DNA of 64,000 nucleotides. It comes from Trichomonas vaginalis G3. Lineage: Eukaryota > Parabasalia > Trichomonadida > Trichomonadidae. This document shows, piece by piece, positions 52,656 through 61,447 of this stretch. Each line of letters starts with the position of its first letter. Positions within the stretch are counted from its first letter, which is position 1. The DNA lies in the NCBI RefSeq assembly GCF_026262505.1, contig NC_067203.1:16442392-16506391 (forward strand), in the 5' to 3' direction. Under the pieces are notes generated by a model. That model was given only the letters and a program-made list of their open reading frames with translations. It had not been told where the DNA came from and ran no database searches. A program made the translations under genes and the position numbers.

Positions 52656-52865
52656 TTGTTTAACAAACGTAAAGTTTATGCCAAATATTTACGTTTGTAA
52701 ACTAATTGAGTAAATTTATAGCACTTTTTTTCTCGATGCAATAATTTGAACTACGAGTTTACCAAATTAGTTTACAAACGTAAAGTTTATGCCAAATATT
52801 TACGTTTGTAAACTAATTGAGTAAATTTATAGCACTTTTTTCTCGATGCAATAATTTGAACGACA
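52656..52865. repeat. 111-bp tandem duplication containing a long inverted repeat
   Basis: Two copies are offset by 111 bp. Each holds arms AGTTTACAAACGTAAA and TTTACGTTTGTAAACT around GTTTATGCCAAATA (copy 2 at 52,769-52,814); in copy 1 the left arm is slightly altered (TTTAACAAACGTAAA). The flanks ATAGCACTTTTTTCTCG are also duplicated. Confidence 0.85.
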
Positions 52866-53194
52866 AGTTAATGTAATTAGTGTTCTCATGTTTACAATTC
52901 AATATGTCTATGCATATGATATATGCAAATTCTATAAATAAAATATTATTAAATAAAATTCTTTTCAATTCCTTAAAAATAGCGTTTCTTTTGAATAAAA
53001 AATGATTTTTAACTAATTTTAGGACTCTTTCTATTTCAAAAAAATACCTGAATTTAATTTTCTGATGCAAAATTTATGCTTTTTATCATGAAATTCTTTT
53101 TTTCAAATTTTTTTTGGATTTTTTTCCATTTTGAATAGAGTTAATTTTACTTTATTTCACATTCTATTAAGAAATACTTAGGCCAATCCCTGTG

Positions 53195-53550
53195 GGACCC
53201 AGTGGTAACTTTCCATGGAAACCACTCAGTGGGAAGATTTTTTATTTTTGACGGAAAAAATTCTAAATATTTTTTTCATTTTTTGATTTTTGAATTTTTT
53301 TTGGAATGAGAGAATAAAATTTAAAGCGATAGATATGCTTGATTATTCAAGATATTGATATTAAATCAGAAATCAATGGTAAATAAAGAGTTTTATAAAA
53401 ACTTACCACGTGGTAAGATGAAGTGACCACAAATTGAGTTGTGGTACATAAAAATTACCACAAAATTGAGAACTTTTCCCACAAATTGAGAATTTTTACC
53501 ATAAAATGAACGATGGATATCCACGAAAGTTACCACAACTCACTTCTCGC
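53195..53550. repeat. Inverted and direct repeats in AT-rich spacer
   Basis: An imperfect inverted repeat occurs at 53,199-53,228 (CCCAGTGGTAAC.. / ..GAAACCACT). Several copies of CCACAAATTGAG / CCACAAAATTGAG lie at 53,430-53,490. There is no coding sequence. Confidence 0.5.
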
Positions 53551-53560
53551 GCAAAATATA

Positions 53561-53584
53561 AAAAAAAAAAAAAAAAAAAAAAAA
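53561..53584. repeat. Poly(A) run
   Basis: An A-only run of more than 20 bases lies just before the GGGGCTCCCAGG hairpin region. It may mark the outer boundary of the Maverick-associated block. Confidence 0.6.
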
Positions 53585-53590
53585 GGAAGT

Positions 53591-53696
53591 GGGGCTCCCA
53601 GGCACTTCGTGCCTTCTAGCCCTGAGGATGAATGAGTATAAATGAAGCTTTTTTTTCTTGGGGTGGGCTTCCAGGGGCTGCGCCCCTTCTAGCCCA
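53591..53696 (+). repeat. Two related GC-rich hairpins with compensatory stem changes
   Basis: First: AGGCAC-TTC-GTGCCT at 53,600-53,614. Second: AGGGGC-TGC-GCCCCT at 53,673-53,687. Both are framed by GGGCTYCC before and TCTAGCCC after. The stems differ but stay paired. A third, partial framing sequence (GTCTTCCAGGAGC) is at ~53,722. Confidence 0.6.
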
Positions 53697-53766
53697 CATA
53701 AATGAAGTTCTTATATACGGGTCTTCCAGGAGCTTTTCACAAATTATATATGTTTTCATGGTTTGT

Positions 53767-54318
53767 CAGATTTCTTCGTAAAGACTTTGTCAAGATTTCT
53801 TCGTAAAGACTTTGTCAAGATTTCATCGTAAAGACTTTGTCAAGATTTCATCGTAAAGACTTTGTCAAGATTTCTTCGTAAATGTTTTGTCAAGACTTCT
53901 TCTTCGTAAATGTTTTGTCAAGATTTCATCGTAATGAGCGTAAATCAGACAAAAATATATTTTAGGTGAAGAGGTGAGATTTCACCTGTTTTTTCACCTC
54001 ATTTTTCACCTCTTGAATTTTCATGAATTTCATCGTAAAGACTTTGTCAAGATTTCATCGTAAAGACTTTGTCAAGACTTCTTCGTAAAGACTTTGTCAA
54101 GATTTCATCGTAAAGACTTTGTCAAGACTTCTTCGTAAATGTTTTGTCAAGACTTCTTCGTAAATGTTTTGTCAAGACTTCTTCGTAAATGTTTTGTCAA
54201 GACTTCTTCGTAAATGTTTTGTCAAGACTTCTTCGTAAATGTTTTGTCAAGACTTCTTCGTAAATGTTTTGTCAAGACTTCTTCGTAAATGTTTTGTCAA
54301 GACTTCTTCGTAAATGAG
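53767..54318 (+). repeat. 25-bp minisatellite at the left side of the Maverick
   Basis: Two interleaved 25-bp unit types contain ATTTCATCGTAAAGACTTTG and ACTTCTTCGTAAATGTTTTG, each ending TCAAG. The second type is homogeneous over eight or so units at 54,126-54,310. One interspersed hairpin element (53,951-54,030) interrupts the array. Confidence 0.9.
53951..54030 (+). repeat. AGGTGAAGAGGTGA hairpin element, copy a
   Basis: It starts AAAAATATATTTTAGGTGAA and continues GAGGTGAGATTTCACCTG, T-rich CACCT repeats and TTGAATTTTCATGAATTT. Five copies exist in the Maverick region. Confidence 0.8.
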
Positions 54319-54330
54319 TGTAAATGACCC

Positions 54331-54412
54331 AAAAATATAATTTAGGTGAAGAGGTGAGATTTCACCTGTTTTTTCACCTAATTTTTCACCCTCTTGAATT
54401 TTCATGAAATTT
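54331..54412 (+). repeat. AGGTGAAGAGGTGA hairpin element, copy b
   Basis: Same element with ATATAA for ATATAT near its start. It forms an inverted repeat with copy c at 54,572-54,650, and the identity extends outward through TGAGTGTAAATGACCC. Confidence 0.8.
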
Positions 54413-54512
54413 ACACCAAAAATATACTACTAGGGTCATTTACGAAGAAATCTCAACAAAGTCTTTACGAAGAAATCTCAACAAAGTCTTTACGATGAAA
54501 TCTTGACAAAAC

Positions 54513-54550
54513 ATAGACAAGAAAGTTCATGAGAAATTAGATGAAGAAGT
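54513..54550 (+). pseudogene. Fragment of the KilA-N gene embedded in the minisatellite
   Basis: ATAGACAAGAAAGTTCATGA and the following GAAATTAGATGAAGAAG match the KilA-N gene at 63,609-63,645 with one mismatch. Confidence 0.8.
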
Positions 54551-54571
54551 CTTAACAAAGTCTTTACGAAG

Positions 54572-54650
54572 AAATTCATGAAAATTCAAGAGGTGAAAAA
54601 AGAGGTGAAAAAAGAGGTGAAATCTCACCTCTTCACCTAAAATATATTTT
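54572..54650 (-). repeat. AGGTGAAGAGGTGA hairpin element, copy c (inverted)
   Basis: Reverse-complement copy, ending CTCACCTCTTCACCTAAAAT at its outer edge. Confidence 0.8.
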
Positions 54651-54785
54651 TGGGTCATTTACACTCATTTACGAAGAAATCTCAACAAAGTCTTTACGAA
54701 GAAATCTCAACAAAGTCTTTACGAAGAAGTCACAATAAAACATCTGTCACTTTTCAGGAAAAAACATTTTTATTATATATATAAA

Positions 54786-55602
54786 ATGAATTTTACAAAA
54801 CCACCGTTACCCTTCTTTGGAAATAAGAGTAGATGTAAAGATATTCTATTGAGAGAACTTAAGAAACTACCGAATGGTCTAACATTTGTAGACTTGTTCG
54901 GTGGAAGTTTCTATATATCTCATTTGTGCCATACAATATTTCCTGACTCAAAGATTATATGCAATGACTTCGACAACTATATGGACCGTCTCAAACATAT
55001 TCCAGACACTAACAAAATATTGAAAGAGTTAAAAGAAAAGATACCTATAGGTAAGATGGAACGTATACCATTAGATAAGAAAAATACTGTCAGAGAGGTT
55101 TTGAAAAAGGCAGAGTATATTGACTGGGATAGTATATCTGCTAGACTATTATATAGTGGTTCTATAAGAGTTCATGACATTGAAACACTTATGTCAAAAG
55201 TTTTATATCTTAACTATACAAATGTTTTCAAAGAGAACATAGAAAAATATATTGAGGGTATAGAGTTTGTGAGATGTCATTGGACAGAGTTGTATGAAAA
55301 TATAAAGACAAGGAAAAGTTTTCTTTATAGTGGACCCGCCGTTCTATAACACATGGGATTTTCAATACCAAGTAGACTGGACTTTGAGAGACTCTTTAGA
55401 AACTTTAGACGTTTTACATAACCATCCATGCTTTTACTTTACATCCGATAAAAGTGGTTTGGAAAGTGTCATGAGATGGTTAGAGGACATACATGACTAT
55501 GAGTTTATATATGACAAGATAGAATATGAGAGAGGTCCTATAAACCGGAAAAAGTGTCACAACAAAGAAATTTTATTGGTAACTAAATGTGGTTTGAAAT
55601 AG
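54786..55602 (+). pseudogene. D12-class N6-adenine DNA methyltransferase, frameshifted
   Basis: The first frame (54,786-55,349) has PFFGNK (residues 9-14) and DLFGG (37-41), the SAM-binding FxGxK and DxFxG motifs of Dam-like enzymes. The second frame (from ~55,330) has the catalytic DPPF (55,333-55,344, DPPY class) and the C-terminal YFTSDKSG. One extra A near 55,329 shifts the frame just before the catalytic motif. Apart from that the enzyme looks complete, ~272 residues. It would methylate adenine in DNA, perhaps to mark element DNA. N6-methyladenine is abundant in Trichomonas DNA, and such element-borne enzymes are a plausible source. A TTTTTA module lies before the ATG. Programmed shifting or a consensus error are alternatives to decay. 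Confidence 0.85.
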
Positions 55603-55718
55603 GACTACTTGTTTTAGGTTTTTTCCATTGTGTCATTTACTTATTTGACGTGGCAGAAAGATATAGAGAATATGAAGATGAACCAATGCCTGCAAATGTC
55701 CAGTATATGTACTCGTAA
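55587..55718 (+). CDS. Small single-span membrane protein
   Basis: The protein has 43 residues and overlaps the end of the methyltransferase frame by 16 bases. Residues ~3-20 are hydrophobic (FEIGLLVLGFFHCVIYLF), followed by an acidic tail with EYEDEP. A single membrane span with a cytosolic acidic tail is possible. No relative is recognised. The tight overlap is typical of compact viral gene packing, but chance cannot be excluded at this size. Confidence 0.4.
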   Translation: MWFEIGLLVLGFFHCVIYLFDVAERYREYEDEPMPANVQYMYS

Positions 55719-55741
55719 GAGATATTTTTATCTAATATTAA

Positions 55742-56103
55742 ATGGACGCACAGAACTTAGCGAATGCACAGCAACCTGGACAACCAAACCCAGAGAATAT
55801 TCCAAATGAAGTTAGAATACAAACTGCAATGGCAAACTATGGTCAAGTGCCAACAGATGTACAAATGCAAACTGCCATGTCAAATGACGCTGCGTTAGGT
55901 TTGCCACCATGGTATGCAAATATGAGATGGAAAGAGTTTTATACAAACCTGAAGTGGGATATAAACAACTCTATGCAGATGACGCGAACACAGGAGTTGA
56001 CCCAGAATATGTTTTCTACCAGAGGAGAAATAGAATGTATGAGCTCCAGTTAAAGAATGCTATGGAACTCAACAGGAAACGTAAGAGACTAGGTGGACAT
56101 TAG
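55742..56103 (+). pseudogene. Unrecognised Gln/Asn-rich small protein, frameshifted
   Basis: The first frame (55,742-~55,930) begins MDAQNLANAQQPGQPNPENI and contains two similar lines (VRIQTAMAN and VQMQTAMSN). Similarity to a plausible C-terminus then lies in another frame: LYADDANTGVDPEYVFYQRR to KRKRLGGH at 56,103. A frameshift near 55,915-55,935 is the simplest reading. The basic KRKR end could be a nuclear or nucleic-acid binding signal. The TTTTTATCTAATATTAA module precedes the ATG. The function is unknown; a virion-associated role is a guess. Confidence 0.5.
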
Positions 56104-56121
56104 ATTTTTACATATAGTAAA

Positions 56122-56364
56122 ATGGGTTTCTTTGGAAGAATAGGAAACTTCTTTCGAAATGTTGGAAGAGGTATATGGAATGGAATAAAATCTGTCGGAA
56201 GAGGAATTTGGAACGGAGTCAAAAATATTGGTAAAAGAGTAGGTCAGTTCGTTGGTATTATACCTAAAGACCCTGAACCAGAAGAACAAGCTCCTGTTAT
56301 ACAACAGCCTGAACCTGCACCACAGTCTAGTTGGCAACCAAATCCAACACCTCAACCGTATTAA
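56122..56364 (+). CDS. Small Gly-rich amphipathic protein, possible membrane-active virion protein
   Basis: The protein has 80 residues. Three related amphipathic lines (GFFGRIGNFFRNVG, RGIWNGIKSVG, RGIWNGVKNIG) span residues 2-37, then a Pro/Gln/Glu-rich tail (EPEEQAPVIQQPEPAP). Short Gly-rich amphipathic N-termini like this occur in minor virion proteins that disrupt membranes (adenovirus pVI-type behaviour), and the second small protein at 59,464 shares the MG(F/L)FG start. That role is inference. A TTTTTACATATAGTAAA module lies right before the ATG. Confidence 0.5.
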   Translation: MGFFGRIGNFFRNVGRGIWNGIKSVGRGIWNGVKNIGKRVGQFVGIIPKDPEPEEQAPVIQQPEPAPQSSWQPNPTPQPY

Positions 56365-56367
56365 AAA

Positions 56368-57215
56368 TTATATTTTTACCGTTCGATAGTAGTTGTATAT
56401 GAAACTAAGTTCTAAGTAAAACGCGTGGTATAATGGAATTATTCTCTTTCTTCCATCTGTAGTAAACCATACTTGAAAGTCTGAAATACTTCCACTCGGT
56501 GGTTCATATAGCTTTGTAGGTTTTTCGTAAAAGTCATTTGCCAAGCATAAAAAAGAGTTTTGTGCACCAGAAAATGAAGCATGAACTATAATAGCAGCTG
56601 GGTCGAAAACATCTTTAAATAAATATGGTTCATCTCTTGCATATCGACTGTAAATATTTGCTAAAGGAAGTTCGACTTTCTGATTTAACATTCTTTGCAA
56701 ATAATACCATGACATTGCAGTGAATTCTGTATATATTTGTTCGTCTTTCTTTGGATTGTCTTCGTAGATTTGAAATGACACTTGTGAATTTTGTTTGTCA
56801 TATACAATTCTCACATAAAGTGTGCTCTCGGTATTTGCATATTCATCAGCATATTTTGCATAACATGAATTTATTTTATCTTCTATATTTTTAACGCAGT
56901 CTGTAGAGAAGATGAAAGGTCAACTTGTATTAGCTCAATTTCTTCCCACATTTTTCGTTTCCCTTCAGATATATAATCTATATGAAACCTTACAATAAAT
57001 GGAAAACTTTTATCTTCTACAGACACAAACTTCATTCTACGAAAGCCAATAGCTTTTGTGACAGATGGGTCTCTTAGCCATCTTAATGGGTAGTCAAAAC
57101 GATAGCCTTCATGCTTTACGGTCTCTGTCTCAAACTTTTGACCGACATTCGTAAAAAGTTCATCTAATGGTTTAGTTGTAGCAACTCTTGAATTTTCTTT
57201 TTCTATTGGAAGCAT
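56368..57215 (-). pseudogene. Putative virion protein, frameshifted second copy of the 61,448 gene
   Basis: There are two frames: 57,215-56,883 (TTKPLDELFTNVGQ, YRFDYPLRWL, AIGFRRMKF) and 56,814-56,368 (DVFDPAAIIVHASFSGAQNS, FYEPPSGSISDFQVWFTTDG, FYLELSFIYNYY). Each matches the intact protein at 61,448-62,308 in order. The frame changes once near 56,890-56,915; read with that shift the part between is also similar. The beta-rich ending suggests a jelly-roll-like capsid component such as a penton, but that is a guess. The copies differ at many positions, so this duplication is old. Its promoter is shared with the divergent fibre gene. Confidence 0.75.
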
Positions 57216-57233
57216 ATTTTATCTAGAATAAAA
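57216..57233. promoter_or_regulatory. 18-bp palindromic spacer, shared divergent promoter
   Basis: Between the two ATGs, ATTTTATCTAGAATAAAA is nearly palindromic around CTAG, so each gene sees the same TTTTATTCTAGATAAAA-type leader. It is the shortest divergent promoter in the window. Confidence 0.6.
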
Positions 57234-58480
57234 ATGTCAAATGAAACAGCGTCTATGAGAGAAATACAACACAACCGACAACTCATTATGCAAGCTCTAA
57301 ATAAGAACACAACAAACTTTTCAAACTATTCTAAGATATCTGAGTCATTGAAAGAAGGAAACTTAAAACTGACGATAAACCCAATGACAGATGAGTTTCT
57401 GTTTCAAGACAGTAAGAACCATACTGTTTGTATAAATCCAACAAAAAGAACTTTAAACGAGAAACCTATAGATGAACTTCTTTTGAAGGCAGATATTGAC
57501 AACAAAGCTGACAAAGAGTATGTAGATGCAACAAGAGACTATATTCTCGCATGGACAGATAGAACATACCCACAAAAACACCATACACATAACATCTATG
57601 ACGTAGATGAACTACCAGCAATGTTAGATGACAAAGCGGATAAAACATATGTTGACAATAAAATGTCAAGTGAAGTGACAAGAGCTGACAAAGAATATTC
57701 TAAAAAGACTCATACACACGATTTCTTCGCAACTGTTGGTATAGAAAATATTGCAGGAACGGTTGAAGAAACTGGGGATGTACTACTTTGGAAACCTCCT
57801 AACTTTCCACAAGGTTTAACATCGGATGAAGACATAACGACGATGAAATACACTAGATGTAGAAATGTCTATGTCATGGAGGATGAAAACAAAGTTAAAT
57901 TCACTGCTCAAGATTTATATGACAACAAAGCTGACAAAACATATGTTAACGTTGAGTTAGATAAAAAAGCTGACAAAACATATGTTAACGATGAGTTAGT
58001 TAAAAAAGCAGACAAAACAGAGCTTCAAACATTAAAGACAGAAATACTTCAAACATTATATCCTATAGGCTCTATTTATACGTCAATGAACTCTACCAGA
58101 CCAGAAGTAGTACTTGGTCTCGGAACTTGGACTCAAATAGTCGACAGGTTTTTGTATTGTGCAAACTCTTCAAAGGAAACAGGCGGAAGTAAAACGATTT
58201 CAGGTGAAAACCTACCTGCACACAGTCACTACGTAGATTTAAGTACATCTCAAGCAGGTTGGCATAAGCATAAATTTTGGGATTGGCACGCCTTGAAAAA
58301 AGGTAAAGGATATGATGTTAAAGACGACGTTCAGTTTGCTATAAATTGTTACTGGAGTGACACTCAGGGAGATGGAAACCATACACATCGCGTTACAGGA
58401 TATACGCAAACAAACGGGAACAAAGTAAAGACTACATGCCACCTTACATGACAGTTTACGCATGGTATAGAAATGCTTAG
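57234..58480 (+). pseudogene. Phage-tail-collar fibre-like protein, frameshifted near its C-terminus
   Basis: The first frame has 405 codons. Residues ~80-275 carry repeated DNKADKTYVD / LDKKADKTYVN units, typical of trimeric fibre shafts. From ~275, YPIGSIYTSMNSTRPEVVLG, LGTWTQIVDRFLYC, then ENLPAHSHYVDL and GNHTHRVTG match the C-terminal collar/receptor domain of phage baseplate (Gp10-like) and tail-fibre proteins. The usual final P-P-Y-M-T-V-x-x-W motif is present but in another frame (58,438-58,480), so a 1-2-nt shift at ~58,430 removes it. It would serve host attachment or particle assembly in phages. In a eukaryotic Maverick it may be a spike on the particle. Confidence 0.85.
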
Positions 58481-58531
58481 TCGTCATTTTCAACTTCTTT
58501 AGCATATTCGTCAGGAGTTGTCTTATATTTG

Positions 58532-59445
58532 TTAGGAAACTGTCTTTGAAAGTATACCACCTTGAACTTTGACAAGTTTGAAACGAGGTCTGACAATAGT
58601 AGTTTTATCTTCTGCTTGCAGTCTGTACATTTTGCCATGTTTGCCTAAAACTTCATAATATTCTCTTGTATACTTTCTTCTATTTTTACGAACACGAATG
58701 TGAGTACCTGTCGAGTTCCCATTGTTGTCATAGTCCAATAGTATTTTCATATGGGTCGCGTTTAGGTATTTCTATTTTTTACTTTGTCACCTTTCTTAAG
58801 TTTGAAGCCTGGCATTCTTTCTTGTTTGTCTCTTTTGACTAAACTATTAAATATATAGTCTTTCTCTAAGTCAGGGTTGTTTTTCATTTCTTCGGGGGAG
58901 TGGTTTCCCAAACCTTTTTGTTTACGGTTATTGTAAATATTTAAAACTTGTCTCATCTTTGCCATGGAGAAAATGTCTATATTTGTCGTCATATGACATT
59001 TCATCTACTCTCACCACACCACCTTGTGGTTGATTTAAATCTCTTAAGATTTTTATACAACTGTCAATGACACCAAGAGCAGAATGGTTTTGGTCGACAA
59101 TGAAATATTGGTTTACATTTTTTGAACGCAGATAGTTTTTAATATCGTCTGATTTGAAAGAACTTTCACAGTCAGATGTCAGTTTTGTTGGATGGTATTT
59201 GTCAACGAATATTGTCAAAGCAGTTTTCACATCTAAAATATTTTTGGACTGTAATGGTATGGCTTCACAGTATCTTGTGTTTTGACCAACAAATATTAGC
59301 CAGTATGGTGGTCCATCTTCTCTATATCTCGGAATGTTTTCCAAGATATCCATAAACCAAGCATTTGTGTTGAACTAAAGATTTTTACCATGAGTGCTTT
59401 CTTTGTTGCCTTAGAAACATAGGGGTCCTTGTTTGGATTCGTCAT
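58532..59445 (-). pseudogene. Retroviral-type (Maverick) integrase with several frameshifts
   Basis: Segments in order on the minus strand: an N-terminal leader (59,445-~59,370, MTNPNKDPYVSK), the rve core (59,353-58,928: AWFMDILEN, YWLIFVGQNTRYCEAIPLQS, LTSDCESSF, HSALGVIDSCIK), a middle part (59,004-58,762) and a C-terminal chromo/SH3-like part (58,750-58,532: YEVLGKHGKMYRL). At least three frame changes separate them. The first two acidic catalytic residues are visible (D of MDI, D of TSD). The third position reads Asp in VIDS where most relatives have Glu. Integrase joins element ends to target DNA, so this copy cannot transpose by itself as read. Confidence 0.85.
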
Positions 59446-59463
59446 TTTTTAACCCCATAAGAA

Positions 59464-59865
59464 ATGGGTTTATTTGGCGCATTAGCAGGAGTTGCATCCA
59501 GATTTTTGCCCGCAGTGGGAACAATAGCCAGAGGTGCATTTGGAATTGGAAGGAAGATTTTGAGTACATTAGGTATACTGAAAGAGAAAGCACAACCTAT
59601 TATACAAACTGTACAGAAAGGTTGGGAGGTAGCACGAGATGCAGCAAATCTTATTCCAAATCCTGAAACAAGAGGAAAAGTTCAAGGATGGATGGACAAT
59701 GTAGGAAGACAAGCAGGAAACTATTATAACAAAGCAAATGACTACTATAACCAAGCAGGACACTATATGGACCAAGGTGAAAGATTCTTTAACAGAGGAT
59801 ATAACCATGCACAACAGTGGGTAAACAACAACCAACCGCAACCGCCTCAAACGTGGGGAATGTAA
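59464..59865 (+). CDS. Gly-rich amphipathic protein with repeated Tyr/Asn helix
   Basis: The protein has 133 residues. The N-terminal ~35 (MGLFGALAGVASRFLPAVG, then GAFGIGRKIL) are hydrophobic and Gly-rich like a membrane-active peptide. The C-terminal half has near-repeats (NYYNKANDY, YYNQAGHYM, RFFNRGYNH) on a helix and a Gln/Pro-rich tail ending TWGM. It shares the MG(F/L)FG start and Pro/Gln tail with the 80-residue protein at 56,122, so the two may be related minor virion proteins. It is divergent to the integrase. CATTTTTTAACCCCATAAGA precedes the ATG. Confidence 0.55.
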   Translation: MGLFGALAGVASRFLPAVGTIARGAFGIGRKILSTLGILKEKAQPIIQTVQKGWEVARDAANLIPNPETRGKVQGWMDNVGRQAGNYYNKANDYYNQAGHYMDQGERFFNRGYNHAQQWVNNNQPQPPQTWGM

Positions 59866-59884
59866 ATTTTTTTACTGAGATGAA

Positions 59885-60039
59885 ATGAACAATACAGCAT
59901 TGAGACAAATGGGTTCAAGATGGATTTGTCGACTTCCAGCAGTTACACAACGTGTTTGTCAAGTCCTCCCTATACCTCAGGAAGTTTTAGACCGAGACTT
60001 AAAAAACCTAAACAACCAGTTGAAAACAAACCAAACTAA
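59885..60039 (+). pseudogene. Small unrecognised ORF, probably frameshifted
   Basis: The frame from ATG 59,885 (MNNTALRQMGSRW) stays open to 60,052. The other frame from 59,920 has a more protein-like basic end (FRPRLKKPKQPVENKPN, stop at 60,039). A shift between them, as in the neighbours, is likely. The leader TTTTTTACTGAGATGAA is identical to the one at the next gene. Confidence 0.35.
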
Positions 60040-60058
60040 AATTTTTTACTGAGATGAA

Positions 60059-60641
60059 ATGACCGAAGAAGTTGAAACGGTAGATTTGACACCACAAACA
60101 AAAAGTTCAGAACATTGTCAAAACCTGTCAAAGAACTTACAGATGAAGAGAAAAATTCAATAATAGAAAGTGCCAGGTCTGGAAATACAAACCCTAACTA
60201 TAAAGTCACTTTTCATAGAAATGGAACGGCTAGTATCTCAAAAAAGAAACAGACTCTCACAAATAAAATATTGAAGTCTGAAGGAGCTTTCGAGACAACA
60301 GATGGAAAAGTTTACTTCACTGACCAACAGTTCATTATAGAACATCTCATTGACTTAGAGTCAAAATATTCTAAACTTTACAACAAACACAAAAAGTTGA
60401 AAGGAAAACAAAAACAAATGGCATATGATATTTATGAAGATGTTGACGACACAACCATACCTGCAAGTGAAGTAAAGTCAGGTGAACCAAAAAGTGACGA
60501 AAAACCGATAGAAGAAGGTGAGCCAAAACTGAAGATAAACCAAAACCAAAGGTTAGTTTCCAAACTAAACCAAGTCAACCTTCATTAGCTGGTATGGGTT
60601 GGCGTCAAAGACTTATGGCAGCAGGCGGTTATGTAAAGTAA
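60059..60641 (+). pseudogene. Unrecognised coiled-coil protein with two frameshifts
   Basis: The start MTEEVETVDLTPQTKSSE lies in one frame (60,059-~60,112). The main part (60,115-~60,545) is in a second frame: KPVKELTDEEKNSIIESARS, YKVTFHRNGTASISKKKQ, then a charged coil (IDLESKYSKLYNKHKKL) and acidic tail. A C-terminus with PSLAGMGWRQRLMAAGGYVK lies in a third placement (to 60,641). Only the joined reading uses the leader TTTTTTACTGAGATGAA. I recognise no family; an assembly or scaffold protein is a guess. Confidence 0.5.
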
Positions 60642-60671
60642 AGAAAAAAATATTTTTTTATTTTTATAGAA

Positions 60672-61392
60672 ATGCCCCCATATAGAATGGATAGAAAATC
60701 TGCTAGAATAAAAGCAGAGTTAGAAAGATATGGTTGGAAAGTTTCGAAGAAGTTTAAATATAGGAAGGGAAAGCCAATAAAAGTCTATGACAAACTGTCT
60801 GGTCTTCGCTACGAGATGGACTTAGAAACCGCGCGCGCGCAATTATCCAAACAGACTCGAGAGGTTAGAAGAAGAACGTCTTATGGACATGCCTTTCGAT
60901 GTTTCTGAGCCTCAAGTTGAAGGACACGACGGCTTTGCCAGATTCTACTGGAAACATGACGAACAATTGCATCCTTTGAGAAGGAAAAAAGGGAAGGGTG
61001 AAGACAAACATGCTCCCATGGAAAGAACAAGATATGCATATGAGAAGTATCGTGAAGTTAGAAGTCAAATTACATCTGGTCGAACCTTTACAGTAAACTT
61101 TGACGAAGGAAAGAACAAAGAAGGCTTCATGGGTGTACTTGCTGCAATTCAAGACGGAAATAAGAAAGGATACAATCTCAGACTAACCGTAACAGATTTG
61201 GACGGTCACATTTACTATGCACATGGCAATGTCACAACAGCCGCACAACTTCTTGACGCTTTCAAGACTACAAAGAGAGAACAAATGGTTGACTCCGACT
61301 CAGACATTTTGAATGCAATTGAAGGAATTGTAAGCGTGAAGTTCGAATGGTACCAACCTAACCCTCAAGCAGTCAGACAACATGTTTGTTAG
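60672..61392 (+). pseudogene. Unrecognised basic protein, one frameshift
   Basis: Frame one (60,672-~60,850): MPPYRMDRKSARIKAELERY with a basic YRKGKPIKVYDK stretch. Frame two (to 61,392): FDVSEPQVEGHDGFARFYWK, RTRYAYEKYREVRSQI, then alternating beta-like strands (YNLRLTVTDLDGHIYYAHGN) and an acidic end. The shift falls in or next to a CG run (ACCGCGCGCGCG, 60,829-60,840), a site prone to slippage. ~240 residues if joined. No family is recognised. Confidence 0.55.
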
Positions 61393-61447
61393 ATGAGAAA
61401 TATGAAGTAAAAACGTTTTTAAAACAATATATTTTTACATATATTAA

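Larger units (their letters stand above)
54420..54740 (-). repeat. Inverted arm of the 25-bp minisatellite
   Basis: Units such as TTTACGAAGAAATCTCAACA are reverse complements of those at 53,767-54,318. Together with copies b and c of the hairpin element they make a large imperfect inverted repeat centred near 54,490. Confidence 0.8.

Noticed and set aside
53767-54318. CRISPR-like reading of the 25-bp repeats
   Set aside because: Pure tandem minisatellite; no spacers.
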